Positions 42,669 to 52,028 of a stretch of DNA of 64,000 bases are shown in pieces. Origin of the DNA: G963676655 sp963676655. GTDB taxonomy: Bacteria > Verrucomicrobiota > Lentisphaeria > Victivallales > Victivallaceae. The notes beneath the pieces were generated by a model that saw only the letters and a program-made list of their open reading frames with translations, did no database searches and was not told the origin of the DNA. The stretch lies in the NCBI GenBank assembly GCA_963676655.2, contig CAXXKX010000003.1, positions 1,302,001 to 1,366,000 of the forward strand, written 5' to 3'. The position numbers were made by a program, and so were the translations under genes. Within the stretch, counting starts at the first letter, position 1. Each line of letters opens with the position of its first letter.

Positions 42669-44051
42669 TTAATCCATAAGGCCCTTGGCCCGTTTCCGGT
42701 TGATCCGGCGCTGGATCGTCTCAGCCAATTCTTTCGAAGACGGAATCCGTGAAACAAACGCGATCTCGCCGTCGATACAGAGCGTTGGAATATTCTTGAC
42801 ACCAAGCGAGTTCATCATGACTATCGACATCGGGTCCTTGATCTTATGTTCCTTCCATTCCACTTCATCGCCCATCGGGTCCGCGGTCCGCTTGACCTCT
42901 TCCACCATATACTGACACGGGGCGCAGCCCTGGGAATCCAGCGTGACCACGTCAATTTTGACTTTTTTACTGTCGCCGTAACCGAACATATCAATTCTCT
43001 CGACCTCTTTTTTGGTGGTCTTGGCCAGTTCACGGGCAATCGCCTGTTCGTCTTTGCTGTGAACGACCGCGGCAACCGCCTGAACATTTTCCGGCGGCGA
43101 AGCAAAAGGCATATCGCATCCGGGAGCCAGAATAAATCCTTCATAACCGCCGATATCCATGCATTCCACCGCATTGATTTTATTGTCCGCTTCAGAACCA
43201 AGCAGCATAACTGCGGTCAACTGCAGGTTGCCGCCGAACGAAACGCCTTTTTTACGGCAGATGTCACGAACATAATCCAGCGGAATGTTCTCATCAATCG
43301 AAACATTATCGCAACGACAGTCGCACATTACCTCGATATTGTTCTTGGCGTGACCGCAGACAAAGAACGAGCCTTTGGCTCCCTTCATCCTGATATGGTC
43401 GAAAACGGAAGAACATGGGGCATGGCAATATTCAGAGAATTGTTCCGGGCCGATCTGACTGGTCATCGGGTCCACCACCGCCACAATATCGACTCCAGCC
43501 GCAATGTAGAAATCACTCATCGCGTTACTGACCTTAACGCAGAAAGCAAGCAGTTCATGCACTTTGTCGGGACAATCAAACATATCCATAAAAATATCCG
43601 CTCCGCGTAAATGCAGCGCCAGAGTAAAAGGACCGGTGATCAGCCCGTAAAGCGCCAGGTCCGGAAATTTTTGCCGCATTTTTTCAGTCGCCTCAATACA
43701 TAACGGAATACGGCCATCCTCAGCAGCCGGCACTTTCAAGTCCTCCAGGGTAGCGGAACCGTCCGCCAGCGGATGGGATACCACTGCCGGCGGGTTGTCT
43801 TTGCTCCAAACCAGGTCGCAGCCGAGAACCTCGGCTTCAACCTGCAAGTCAAAGATGACCGGCAGACCGTCGGGTTGATACAATTCGACCGCTTTTGACA
43901 GCCCAGCCACAATATTATCAACTGATTTCAAGTATTCTTCGGCATCCATTCCCAGCAGATGCCCGGTATGGACCCCGCAAAACGGAACCCAGGGAATACG
44001 CTCAACTTTTTTGCCTTCAATTGCGGCGAGTATTAATTCTTGTCCGGTCAT
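42669..44051 (-). CDS. Uroporphyrinogen-decarboxylase-like protein fused to thioredoxin
   Basis: 460 residues. Residues 1-340 match the URO-D/MtaA superfamily (LITGPFTLALHLRG, VDPMTSQIGPEQFSEYC, FFVCGHAKNNIEVM), whose MtaA/CmuA members move methyl groups from corrinoid proteins. About 365-455 is a thioredoxin-like domain with redox pair CAPC (DSQGCAPCQYMVEEVK) and a cis-Pro (VKNIPTLCIDG). The fusion suggests a redox-linked or methyl-transfer role. It is not the haem-pathway HemE. There is no partner corrinoid gene here. Confidence 0.88.
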   Translation of the reverse strand: MTGQELILAAIEGKKVERIPWVPFCGVHTGHLLGMDAEEYLKSVDNIVAGLSKAVELYQPDGLPVIFDLQVEAEVLGCDLVWSKDNPPAVVSHPLADGSATLEDLKVPAAEDGRIPLCIEATEKMRQKFPDLALYGLITGPFTLALHLRGADIFMDMFDCPDKVHELLAFCVKVSNAMSDFYIAAGVDIVAVVDPMTSQIGPEQFSEYCHAPCSSVFDHIRMKGAKGSFFVCGHAKNNIEVMCDCRCDNVSIDENIPLDYVRDICRKKGVSFGGNLQLTAVMLLGSEADNKINAVECMDIGGYEGFILAPGCDMPFASPPENVQAVAAVVHSKDEQAIARELAKTTKKEVERIDMFGYGDSKKVKIDVVTLDSQGCAPCQYMVEEVKRTADPMGDEVEWKEHKIKDPMSIVMMNSLGVKNIPTLCIDGEIAFVSRIPSSKELAETIQRRINRKRAKGLMD

Positions 44052-44307
44052 TTTGTCAATCCTGTGTTGTTTTAATTAATTCAAATAAAAGAAAATTTGC
44101 TTTTTTCTATCTTTAATATAATATCTAACTGAACATCTTCTTGTATCTTATTGTTTAATTCTTGCTATATATTAATATTTTATTAAAAAATAATATTTTC
44201 CGGAAAACATCTGTATCTTTTAGTATTGCGCCATTTATATGATCTGCCCAAAGCCGGGGGGAGCCCGCTTGACTTTTACGGTTAAGAGAAGTATATTTTC
44301 CTTTGTA

Positions 44308-44880
44308 ATGAATTGTATAAAGCAAATATCGCCATCATTAATGACGAGGCTTACCGGGGTATTTCTGACATTAGGGTTGTCCGGATGCGGGAGGTTAAGT
44401 ATCTTCGAAAGTGACGGCGAACGGTCATACGACCGGATCATCCTTGAAAAAGCCGCGAAATACAGTGTAGACAGTCGGCTGATCAAAGCGGTGATCTGGC
44501 AGGAAAGCCGTTTTCAACCTGACGCAGTCGGGCGTCATGGAGAAGTGGGCTTGATGCAAATCATGCCGAATCAGGCCGCAGTGGACTGGGCGCGCGTAAA
44601 CCGGGTAAAGGTTCCAAGCCGGGGAATGCTGTTCAAGCCTGAATTAAATATTGAGATCGGGACCTGGTATTTGAGTCGCGGTATATGGAAATACCGTCAA
44701 TACAAGAACGCTTTTGAATTAGCTCTGTGCCGCTACAACGCGGGCCAAAGCAGATCGGACAAATGGGCCCCGACCCAAAAAAGCGGAGACGTGGTAAAGC
44801 GCATAACAATTCCTTCGACCCGGGAATATGTGACCCGGATCATGAAGCGCTACAAATACTATTGCCGCACAAAGGATTGA
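44308..44880 (+). CDS. Lytic transglycosylase lipoprotein (SLT family)
   Basis: 190 residues from 44308; the ATGs at 44239 and 44341 are alternatives and no strong ribosome-binding site decides. GVFLTLGLSGCG gives a lipobox. The SLT domain has the catalytic Glu in VIWQESRFQPDAVGR, then GEVGLMQIMPNQA, PELNIEIGTWYLSRG and LCRYNAGQSRSDKW. It cuts peptidoglycan to 1,6-anhydro-muropeptides at the outer membrane. The next gene's TTG follows after two bases. Confidence 0.9.
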   Translation: MNCIKQISPSLMTRLTGVFLTLGLSGCGRLSIFESDGERSYDRIILEKAAKYSVDSRLIKAVIWQESRFQPDAVGRHGEVGLMQIMPNQAAVDWARVNRVKVPSRGMLFKPELNIEIGTWYLSRGIWKYRQYKNAFELALCRYNAGQSRSDKWAPTQKSGDVVKRITIPSTREYVTRIMKRYKYYCRTKD

Positions 44881-44882
44881 GT

Positions 44883-45650
44883 TTGAAAAATTATTTAATG
44901 ATATTGTTGGTGTTTTGCGGGTTTGCCGTGATCAACGCTTCGAGTGACGACAAACCGGCAACGACTTTTAAGATAGACTTCTCAAAGGTCGTTACCGTTG
45001 ATGGCGTGCAATGGCCGCAAAAATGGAAAATCATCGCCACGTTGCCGGGGGTTCCTAAAACCGGCTTTAAAGTAGTAAAAAGTCCGGAATTGAAAAAAAA
45101 TGTCTTACAGGTTTCAGTCAATAAATCAACCGGTCTTTTCATTACCGACCGCACAGTCGCGGTCGACTTGAAAAAGCTGCCGATCATGCGCTGGCGCTGG
45201 CGGGTGAAGAATCTGCCCAAAGGCGGGGATGTGCGTAAGCCGAGCAAAGACGACCAGGCAATCGCCATTTATGTCGGATATCATGGCTGGGTCGACAAAA
45301 AAAACATCGCCTATCAATGGGCAACCGACACTCCGAAAGGCGCCACCGGGAAAGTTTCCTACGCCGCGGGCTTTATTAAATGCACCTGGTATGCCGTCCG
45401 CAATAAAAAGGACAAATTGAATCAATGGTATACCGAAGAACGTAACATCGCCGAAGATCTCAAAAAAGCATACAAAGGTTTTCTCCCGAAAAGATTTGCG
45501 GTCAGCGTGGCGGGGAACGGACAGCACACCGGCTCGACAACAATGGCTGAAGTCGATTTTATTGAATTTATCCCGAAGTCGAAAGCGAAAAAACTCCAAG
45601 ACCATCCCGCAGTGGCATCCTCCTCAAAATCCTCTTCAGCCGGCAATTGA
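44883..45650 (+). CDS. DUF3047 protein, secreted, TTG start
   Basis: 255 residues. The likely start is TTG at 44883, with AAAGGA six bases before it; the first in-frame ATG (44898) would cut into the signal peptide (MKNYLMILLVFCGFAVINAS with TTG as Met). DUF3047 features are MRWRWRVKNLPKGGDVRKPS, DDQAIAIYVGYHG and RFAVSVAGNGQHTGSTTMAE. It is a beta-sandwich periplasmic protein of unknown role. Two bases separate it from the transglycosylase, so they are co-transcribed. Confidence 0.8.
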   Translation: MKNYLMILLVFCGFAVINASSDDKPATTFKIDFSKVVTVDGVQWPQKWKIIATLPGVPKTGFKVVKSPELKKNVLQVSVNKSTGLFITDRTVAVDLKKLPIMRWRWRVKNLPKGGDVRKPSKDDQAIAIYVGYHGWVDKKNIAYQWATDTPKGATGKVSYAAGFIKCTWYAVRNKKDKLNQWYTEERNIAEDLKKAYKGFLPKRFAVSVAGNGQHTGSTTMAEVDFIEFIPKSKAKKLQDHPAVASSSKSSSAGN

Positions 45651-45728
45651 AAATCCCGTTACATGGGTTATATTAGTTTAAATATAATAAGTTAAGATAA
45701 TGAACTCATAGCTGGAGAAAAAATTCAG

Positions 45729-46589
45729 ATGAAATTTATTTCAGGTAAAACAGCCTTTCTCGTGGTCGGAATTTTGATGCTTTTTATTACCGTCGGCTGC
45801 CAGAGCCGGGCGTGGTACGAAGATCGTGCCGTCAGCCGGGCTCGAACTTTTGTCGAGGAAAAATGCCGTTATCTTTCCCAGCAGGAACTGGAGTTCGTTC
45901 GCTACCATAAACCGGTAGTTATGACCGATTATATTATTGGCTTCAACGCCAACCGCCTGGGTAAACGGATGCCGCTTTCTCAAATTTGTATTGCCTGGAT
46001 GATCCCCAACCGCCAGGAAGCTCTGGTCGTCTTCGGCTGGGGCAGCGGCGATTTCAATGACTGGTATCCGAACCGCGTCTTCTGGAAACGTTACGAAAAA
46101 CCGAACAAAATACTGATCGAAACCCGGGACAAAGTCGCAGTTTACGCAATCAACAATATGCTTTTTATGAATCGGAAACAGGTCAATCGCGTCAGATTCA
46201 CAGTTCCGCAGCAGGTGTTCACCAACTTCGATCTCAGCAAAGGCAAAATACCATTTGAAGACCGGGCCGACGCCAGGCAAAAACTGCTGGCCGCGGGCGC
46301 CGGCGGCAATGTCAAATCCGCAAAAGCGGCTAAAAAAGACCTTATTCAGGTTTCGTTTTTCTGGATCGATCCGGCTGATGTTGATTCCCGTATCGTCGTT
46401 ACCGGACTTTGTAAACAAAATAACCTGACCGGATTCAGTCCCGCTACTGCATCTTTCATGAATGCGGACGACCTGCTCAAGCATACCATCAACAAACCGG
46501 GCAAGATCGCGATGGAAAATACCGGCAAAAATGCCATCAAAGCTGAAATGAAAGTTCAGACTGCCGGAAACACAATAAAAAAGAGGTGA
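45729..46589 (+). CDS. Predicted lipoprotein, unknown
   Basis: 286 residues with lipobox MLFITVGCQSRAW. After it is a helical segment (SRARTFVEEKCRYLSQQELE) and a mixed domain with VVFGWGSGDFNDWYPNRVFW. The C-terminal 90 residues are Lys/Ala-rich. Not recognised. It ends five bases before the yicC start and is probably its operon partner. Confidence 0.65.
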   Translation: MKFISGKTAFLVVGILMLFITVGCQSRAWYEDRAVSRARTFVEEKCRYLSQQELEFVRYHKPVVMTDYIIGFNANRLGKRMPLSQICIAWMIPNRQEALVVFGWGSGDFNDWYPNRVFWKRYEKPNKILIETRDKVAVYAINNMLFMNRKQVNRVRFTVPQQVFTNFDLSKGKIPFEDRADARQKLLAAGAGGNVKSAKAAKKDLIQVSFFWIDPADVDSRIVVTGLCKQNNLTGFSPATASFMNADDLLKHTINKPGKIAMENTGKNAIKAEMKVQTAGNTIKKR

Positions 46590-46593
46590 AACC

Positions 46594-47484
46594 GTGAAAA
46601 GCATGACCGGATTCGGACGGGGTTACGCCGAATGTCCGACTAAGGGCATTGGATTTGAAGTTGAAATTTCCTCGGTTAACCGCAAACAATTAGAGATACG
46701 TCCATCTCTGCCGCGTGAATTAAGCAGTTACGAACCTTTGCTGCGCAGCCTGGTTTCAACCCGGATCCAGCGCGGCAGCGTCAATATCAGGGTCAGTCTG
46801 GTCATTGGCGAAGACGCCGATGCCGGTACCAGGGTAAACCACAGCATTCTGAAAAAATTGATTAAAGAGTGTCAGGCTATGCTTGATTCCTGCCGCGATG
46901 AGCATCTTACTTTTGACGTGGCTTCTTTACTGACTATTCCCGGAGTTGTGGATAACAATATGCCGGACGTTCAGGATTCAGCCTTGCTGGTCGCCTTCAA
47001 AGACGCAATAGAACAGGCCCTTAAAGGTATTGTCCTTATGCGTAAAACAGAAGGTGCGGCATTAAAAAAAGATTTACTTGAACGCGTCCTGTTATTTCAG
47101 GGCGTGATTGAAAAACTTGAACCTTTGACCGCGGAACTGCCGGAACGTCAGCGCGAAAGATTAATGAGCCGGCTCAAGGAAGCTGAACTCGATGGAATTT
47201 CCATGGATGATGAACGCATGCTGCGGGAAATAGTAATTTTCACCGATCGCAGCGACGTGTCGGAGGAAATTACCCGGCTGCGCAGTCATTGCGCACAACT
47301 GGAAAAATATCTGGACAACAGTTCTGAACCGGTCGGACGCAGTATCGACTTCCTGCTTCAGGAAATGTTCAGGGAAATCAATACTCTCGGCAACAAGGCG
47401 GCTTCAAGCGAGGTCTCACCTCTGGTCGTCGCCATGAAAACCGAACTGGAAAAAATGCGCGAACAAGCGCAGAATGTGGAGTGA
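46594..47484 (+). CDS. yicC: YicC-family endoribonuclease
   Basis: 296 residues starting with GTG at 46594 (AGAGG seven bases before). MKSMTGFGRGYAE and VEISSVNRKQLEIRPSLPRE open the YicC N-domain; the DUF1732 end has REINTLGNKAASSEVSPLVV and KTELEKMREQAQNVE. Family members cut RNA and act in stationary-phase RNA decay. Three bases separate it from cysE. Confidence 0.94.
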   Translation: MKSMTGFGRGYAECPTKGIGFEVEISSVNRKQLEIRPSLPRELSSYEPLLRSLVSTRIQRGSVNIRVSLVIGEDADAGTRVNHSILKKLIKECQAMLDSCRDEHLTFDVASLLTIPGVVDNNMPDVQDSALLVAFKDAIEQALKGIVLMRKTEGAALKKDLLERVLLFQGVIEKLEPLTAELPERQRERLMSRLKEAELDGISMDDERMLREIVIFTDRSDVSEEITRLRSHCAQLEKYLDNSSEPVGRSIDFLLQEMFREINTLGNKAASSEVSPLVVAMKTELEKMREQAQNVE

Positions 47485-47487
47485 AAA

Positions 47488-48453
47488 ATGAATGATAATG
47501 ATAATAAAAAATTATGCGGCGGCAGCGGCGTATGCGCCCTGGACCACGGCAATCGCGACTATCTCGACGATCTGGTAACCAGGATCTGCGCGACCTACGA
47601 CGACACCAAGGGAATCAACCATATCGAAGGTTTCAATCTGCCGCAGCAGCAGCAAATCCTCAATATTATCCAGAAACTGCTGGAAATTGTTTTTCCCGGT
47701 TATTCCGGAATCCAGACCTACAGCCTTAAAACGATCACCTATACCATCGGCAATACCCTGACCGAACTGCATGATGAAGTTTACGATCAGATTTTCCGGG
47801 CTTTCCGCTATAACTGCCAGATGGGAAAGTGTGAGGATTGTGATCTGCCGAAAATCACCGGGGACGCGGTTGCCGCCCTGCTTAACAGGATTCCGGATAT
47901 CCGTGAAGTCATGAAACAGGATATCGTCGCGGCTTTCGATGGCGACCCTGCCGCGTCTTCGCTGGATGAGATCGTTGTCAGTTACCCCGGCATCCGGGCC
48001 ATTACGATCCAGCGGTTCGCCCATGTTCTCTACCATCACAAAGTCCCGCTGATCCCGCGCATGATGACAGAATACGCTCACAGTCTGACCGGGATAGATA
48101 TTCATCCCGGCGCTCACCTGGGCAAGGGCGTCTTTATCGACCACGGCACCGGGGTCGTTATCGGCGAAACCGCGGTTCTCGGCAACAATGTCAAAATCTA
48201 TCAAGGCGTTACCCTTGGAGCGTTGAGTTTCCCGAAAGACGCCTGCGGCATGATTATTAAAGGGGCCAAGCGACATCCTACTCTGGAAGACGACGTCACC
48301 ATTTATTCCGGCGCGACAGTCCTCGGGGATATCGTGATCGGCCGCGGCTCGGTCATCGGCGGTAACGTCTGGTTGACTGACAGTACGGAACCAGGAACCA
48401 AGATTACCATGGCGCCGCCGGAACAAAAAATCAAAGTCCGTTCCGGCCTTTAA
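47488..48453 (+). CDS. cysE: Serine O-acetyltransferase
   Basis: 321 residues. About the first 190 form the helical N-domain, with an extra Cys-bearing head (CGGSGVC). The left-handed beta-helix follows with hexapeptide repeats DIHPGAHLGKGVFIDHGTGV, VIGETAVLGNNVKIYQGVTL and VTIYSGATVLGDIVIGRGSV. It makes O-acetylserine for cysteine synthesis. It is longer than E. coli CysE and closer to the EpsC/SrpH type. Confidence 0.94.
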   Translation: MNDNDNKKLCGGSGVCALDHGNRDYLDDLVTRICATYDDTKGINHIEGFNLPQQQQILNIIQKLLEIVFPGYSGIQTYSLKTITYTIGNTLTELHDEVYDQIFRAFRYNCQMGKCEDCDLPKITGDAVAALLNRIPDIREVMKQDIVAAFDGDPAASSLDEIVVSYPGIRAITIQRFAHVLYHHKVPLIPRMMTEYAHSLTGIDIHPGAHLGKGVFIDHGTGVVIGETAVLGNNVKIYQGVTLGALSFPKDACGMIIKGAKRHPTLEDDVTIYSGATVLGDIVIGRGSVIGGNVWLTDSTEPGTKITMAPPEQKIKVRSGL

Positions 48454-48477
48454 CCAGCGTATTTTCGAGGTATTTTC

Positions 48478-49167
48478 ATGACTCATATTCCACGGCAGCT
48501 TGCCGATATTAAAGAACGTATTGCCGCCGCGGCAGAAGCAGCGGGGCGTTCACCCGAAGATGTCACCCTGGTTGCGGTCAGTAAAACTTTTCCTGCCGCG
48601 GATATTCAAGCCGCCTACGAAGCCGGGCAAACGATTTTCGGTGAAAACCGGATTCAGGAACTGACTGAAAAAGTTCCGGCGCTGCCGGCGGATATTCAAT
48701 GGCATATGATCGGACACTTGCAGAGCAATAAAGCGGGCAAGGCAGTCGAACTGGCGGATTATATTCATTCGGTCGATACCGTAAAACTGCTCAACCGACT
48801 TGACCGGTTTGCCGACGAACTGAATAAATCGCCCAAGTTGCTGCTGGAAATAAATGTCTCTGGCGAAGCATCGAAATTCGGCGTTGAAGACCGCGAAATC
48901 ATGGAACTGGCAAACGCGGCGGCGGCCTGCGAAAATGCCTGCGTCGTCGGCCTGATGACTATGGCCCCGTTCGGGGTGTCAGAATCGGAACTGCGCGCGG
49001 TTTTCAGCGGCCTGCGCAAGCTGCGGGATCGTCTGGAAAATGAAACCGGTATGAAACTGCCGGAATTGTCAATGGGAATGAGCGGTGACTTTGAAGCCGC
49101 GATTAAAGAAGGAGCAACCTTTGTCCGGGTCGGATCGGCCATTTTCGGACAACGGAATTACTTATGA
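48478..49167 (+). CDS. YggS-type PLP homeostasis protein
   Basis: 229 residues. The PLP lysine K36 is in LVAVSKTFPA. FGENRIQEL, WHMIGHLQSNKA, EINVSGEASKFGV, LMTMAPFG and LSMGMSGDFEAAIKEGATFV are diagnostic. It keeps pyridoxal phosphate and amino-acid balance. Its stop overlaps the panE start. Confidence 0.96.
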   Translation: MTHIPRQLADIKERIAAAAEAAGRSPEDVTLVAVSKTFPAADIQAAYEAGQTIFGENRIQELTEKVPALPADIQWHMIGHLQSNKAGKAVELADYIHSVDTVKLLNRLDRFADELNKSPKLLLEINVSGEASKFGVEDREIMELANAAAACENACVVGLMTMAPFGVSESELRAVFSGLRKLRDRLENETGMKLPELSMGMSGDFEAAIKEGATFVRVGSAIFGQRNYL

Positions 49168-50108
49168 GTGAAACCAGAATTTTAGTTGTCGGCGCCGGCG
49201 CGGTCGGAGCCTATTTCGGCGGCCGTTTGGCCCAGGCCGGAGCGGAAGTATCAGTCGTCTGCCGGTCCGATTATGACGCGGTCAGCAAAAATGGCTACCG
49301 GGTCAAAAGCATTGCCGGGGATTTCGAATTCAAACCGCACCAGGTTTGTCGCAGCGCCTCCGAATATACCGGACAGGCGGATTATATCATTGTCGCGGTT
49401 AAAGCATTGCCGGAAGTTGAAGTTGTCAAACTGGTCAGCCCCGCCCTGCATCCTGATGCGGCGATTGTCCTGCTTCAAAACGGCGTCGAGATCGAAGAAC
49501 CGATCCGGCAGAAAATTCCGGATATTGAATTTATCAGCGGCATCGCCTATATCGGAGTGACCCGGACCGGTAACGGCAATCTGGATCATCAGGGCAGCGG
49601 TCATCTTGTTTTTGGAATGTTTCCGCCGGAAAAACCGGTGTCGCCTAAACTGCAAAAACTTTGTGAACTCTTTACAACGGCAAACGTCAGTTGCGATATC
49701 ACCGATGATATCAGGGTTAAGCGCTGGAGCAAACTGGTTTGGAACGCTCCGTTCAATCCAATCTCGGTCTTAGCCGGCTGCATCGATACCCAACAGCTTA
49801 TTAACGATTCTCTCTTGGAAGAGTTGGCTGAGAATATCATGCGTGAAGTCGTAGCCGCAGCCGCGGCTTGCGGCGTGAAAGTTCCGCCGGAACACGTCCG
49901 GAACATGTTGGATTATACTCACAACTTTCCGGCTTACAAAACCAGTATGCTGGTCGATTATGAAAACAACCGACCGCTGGAAGTCGAGGTAATTCTCGGT
50001 AACGCGGTTCATATCGCCGAAGTCCATAACGTTCCAGTACCTTATCTAAAGACCGTATACGCCCTGCTCAACAGCGTCAACCAGGCAAAATTGAAGAATA
50101 ATCAATAA
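49164..50108 (+). CDS. panE: 2-dehydropantoate 2-reductase
   Basis: 314 residues. NADPH-binding motif ILVVGAGAVGAYFGGRLAQA at 5-24; IIVAVKALPEVE and VLLQNGVEIEEPIR follow; the catalytic Lys is in RWSKLVWNAPFNPISVLAG. It reduces ketopantoate for pantothenate and CoA. It overlaps the previous gene by four bases (ATGA). Confidence 0.95.
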   Translation: MSETRILVVGAGAVGAYFGGRLAQAGAEVSVVCRSDYDAVSKNGYRVKSIAGDFEFKPHQVCRSASEYTGQADYIIVAVKALPEVEVVKLVSPALHPDAAIVLLQNGVEIEEPIRQKIPDIEFISGIAYIGVTRTGNGNLDHQGSGHLVFGMFPPEKPVSPKLQKLCELFTTANVSCDITDDIRVKRWSKLVWNAPFNPISVLAGCIDTQQLINDSLLEELAENIMREVVAAAAACGVKVPPEHVRNMLDYTHNFPAYKTSMLVDYENNRPLEVEVILGNAVHIAEVHNVPVPYLKTVYALLNSVNQAKLKNNQ

Positions 50109-50143
50109 ACTCATAACTCACAACTCACAACTCATAACTCAAA
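50109..50143. repeat. Short tandem repeat before hflX
   Basis: Units of the form CTCATAACTCACAACT, i.e. ACTCA/CTCAC repeats, fill the spacer between panE and hflX and leave no recognisable ribosome-binding site before the hflX ATG at 50146. Confidence 0.7.
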
Positions 50144-50145
50144 AT

Positions 50146-51429
50146 ATGCTTGATACTGAAAAAGATAATCGAAGGTTAGTCGAACGCGCTATCCTGATCG
50201 GGGTGTTTGAAGATCGCGATGGCGAAGCCGAAGCACGGGAGCATCTGGATGAATTGGAAGAACTGACTGCCAACCTGGATATTCCGGTGATCGATAAAAT
50301 CACCATAAAACTTAAACAACCCCAACCCAAATTTCTGGTTGGCTCCGGCAAAGCTGAAGAAATTCTCGAGCTGATTAAGGAGCAGGAAGCCGACTGCCTG
50401 ATCTTCGACAACGACTTGATGCCGTCCCAACAGCGAAACTGGGAACGCCTTACCAGAATTTGCGTAATTGACCGGCAGGAAGTCATTCTGGATATTTTCG
50501 CTCAACGCGCCTCCACTCGCGAAGCGGTTTTACAAGTGGAACTGGCCAGGATGCGCTATTCGCTGCCGCGCCTGACCCGCGCCTGGACCCACTTGTCACG
50601 CCAGCGCGGCGGGAACAAAGGAACCCGCGGCGAAGGGGAAAAACAGATCGAAGTCGACCGCCGTCTGGTTCAGCAGCGTATCAGTTCTCTGCAGAAAGAG
50701 TTGACCGTGGTAAGGCGGCATCGCGACACTCAACGCAAAGGACGTGACCGCCATGAAATGGCACATGCGGCAATCGTCGGTTATACCAACGCAGGCAAAT
50801 CTTCTCTTCTGAACTGTCTGACCGGGGCTGATGTTCTGGCGGAGGACAAACTCTTTGCAACTCTGGATCCGACCACCCGGAAACTGGATCTGCCGGATAA
50901 GCAGTCCGTTTTGCTTACCGACACCGTCGGTTTTGTCCGCAAACTACCGCACTCGCTGGTCGAAGCATTTAAATCAACGCTTGAGGAAGCGGTTCTGGCC
51001 GATTTTCTAGTTCTGCTGCTGGATATCAGCAGCGGTCATGTCGACGAACATTGGGAAACAACGTTGACGGTTTTGCGTGAACTTGGTGCGGATGATAAAA
51101 AGATCATTACGGTTTTCAATAAAATGGACTTGCAGAAAGACCCGGTCGTTCTGGCCCGGGTGAAATCATTGTTCCCGGACGCGATATTTATTTCCACCGT
51201 AACCGGTCAAGGTATCGAAAATCTGCACAAAGCGATCATGCGCATGACCAACCGTGAAATCAATATCATGCATTTGAAAATTCCTCCCCAACGCCATGAT
51301 ATAGCCGCCCTGGCCCACGACAAGACCCGCATTCTGGAATCGGAATATGATGACTCGGGCAACCTTCTGCTGACAGCGGCTGTCCCTCAAATCATCAAAA
51401 CCAGATTTACCGATTTCTCGGTGAGCTGA
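50146..51429 (+). CDS. hflX: GTPase HflX
   Basis: 427 residues. The N-domain ends with the conserved FDNDLMPSQQRNWE and DRQEVILDIFAQRASTREA. The G domain has G1 GYTNAGKSSLLN (about 206-217), G3 DTVGFVRKLPHSLVEAFKST and G4 FNKMDL. HflX splits stalled ribosomes after heat stress. No Shine-Dalgarno is visible ahead of the ATG. Confidence 0.95.
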   Translation: MLDTEKDNRRLVERAILIGVFEDRDGEAEAREHLDELEELTANLDIPVIDKITIKLKQPQPKFLVGSGKAEEILELIKEQEADCLIFDNDLMPSQQRNWERLTRICVIDRQEVILDIFAQRASTREAVLQVELARMRYSLPRLTRAWTHLSRQRGGNKGTRGEGEKQIEVDRRLVQQRISSLQKELTVVRRHRDTQRKGRDRHEMAHAAIVGYTNAGKSSLLNCLTGADVLAEDKLFATLDPTTRKLDLPDKQSVLLTDTVGFVRKLPHSLVEAFKSTLEEAVLADFLVLLLDISSGHVDEHWETTLTVLRELGADDKKIITVFNKMDLQKDPVVLARVKSLFPDAIFISTVTGQGIENLHKAIMRMTNREINIMHLKIPPQRHDIAALAHDKTRILESEYDDSGNLLLTAAVPQIIKTRFTDFSVS

Positions 51430-51452
51430 TTATAACATTGGTCAAAGGTTTT

Positions 51453-51977
51453 TGGAGGGCGAGTGTCCCACGAGCCGCCCGTCTGCGCGGCACGTCCGGC
51501 TCAACAGAGTTTCGCCCTCCAGGGGTGAATGACTCAGTCGAAGGTATTGTGGAGGGCGAGAGTCCCTCGAGCCAAACGGCTGCGCGGCATGTCCGGCTCA
51601 ACAGAGTTTCGCCCTCCAGGGGTGAATGACTCAGTCGAAGGTATTGTGGAGGGCGAGAGTCCCTCGAGCCAAACGGCTGCGCGGCATGTCCGGCTCAACA
51701 GAGTTTCGCCCTCCAGGGATGAATGACCTGGTCAAAAGATTTGTGGAGGGCGAGTGTCCCACGAGCCGCCCGTCTGCGCGGCATGTCCGGCTCAAAGGAG
51801 TTTCGGCCTTCAGGGCTGATCGACCTGGTCGAAAGATTTGTGGAGGGCGAGAGTCCCTCGAGCCGAACGGCTGCGCGGCACGTCCGGCTCAACAGAGTTT
51901 CGCCCTCCAGGGATGATCGACCAGGTCGAAGGTATTGTGGAGGGCGAGTGTCCCTCGAGCCGAACGGCTGCGCGGCA
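51453..51977. repeat. REP-like palindromic repeat array, 97-base period
   Basis: Cores of 69 bases begin TGGAGGGCGAG and end TTTCGCCCTCCA, so their ends are inverted (GGAGGGCGA/TCGCCCTCC). Copies at 51453-51521, 51550-51618, 51647-51715, 51744-51812, 51841-51909, and a truncated one from 51938 to about 51977, are exactly 97 bases apart. Spacers of 28 bases are also similar. The truncated copy breaks 51 bases before the transposase start. Confidence 0.9.
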
Positions 51978-52028
51978 CAATCAACTCAAAAAATAAATAT
52001 AATCTATAAAAATGGGTTCAATTACATT

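Noticed and set aside
51438..51916. Plus-strand frames of 60-100 codons through the palindromic array
   Set aside because: They repeat the array sequence with a 97-base period that shifts frame and have no other coding sign.
51453..51977. CRISPR array
   Set aside because: Repeats are 69 bases with near-identical 28-base spacers; this is a REP-type tandem array.
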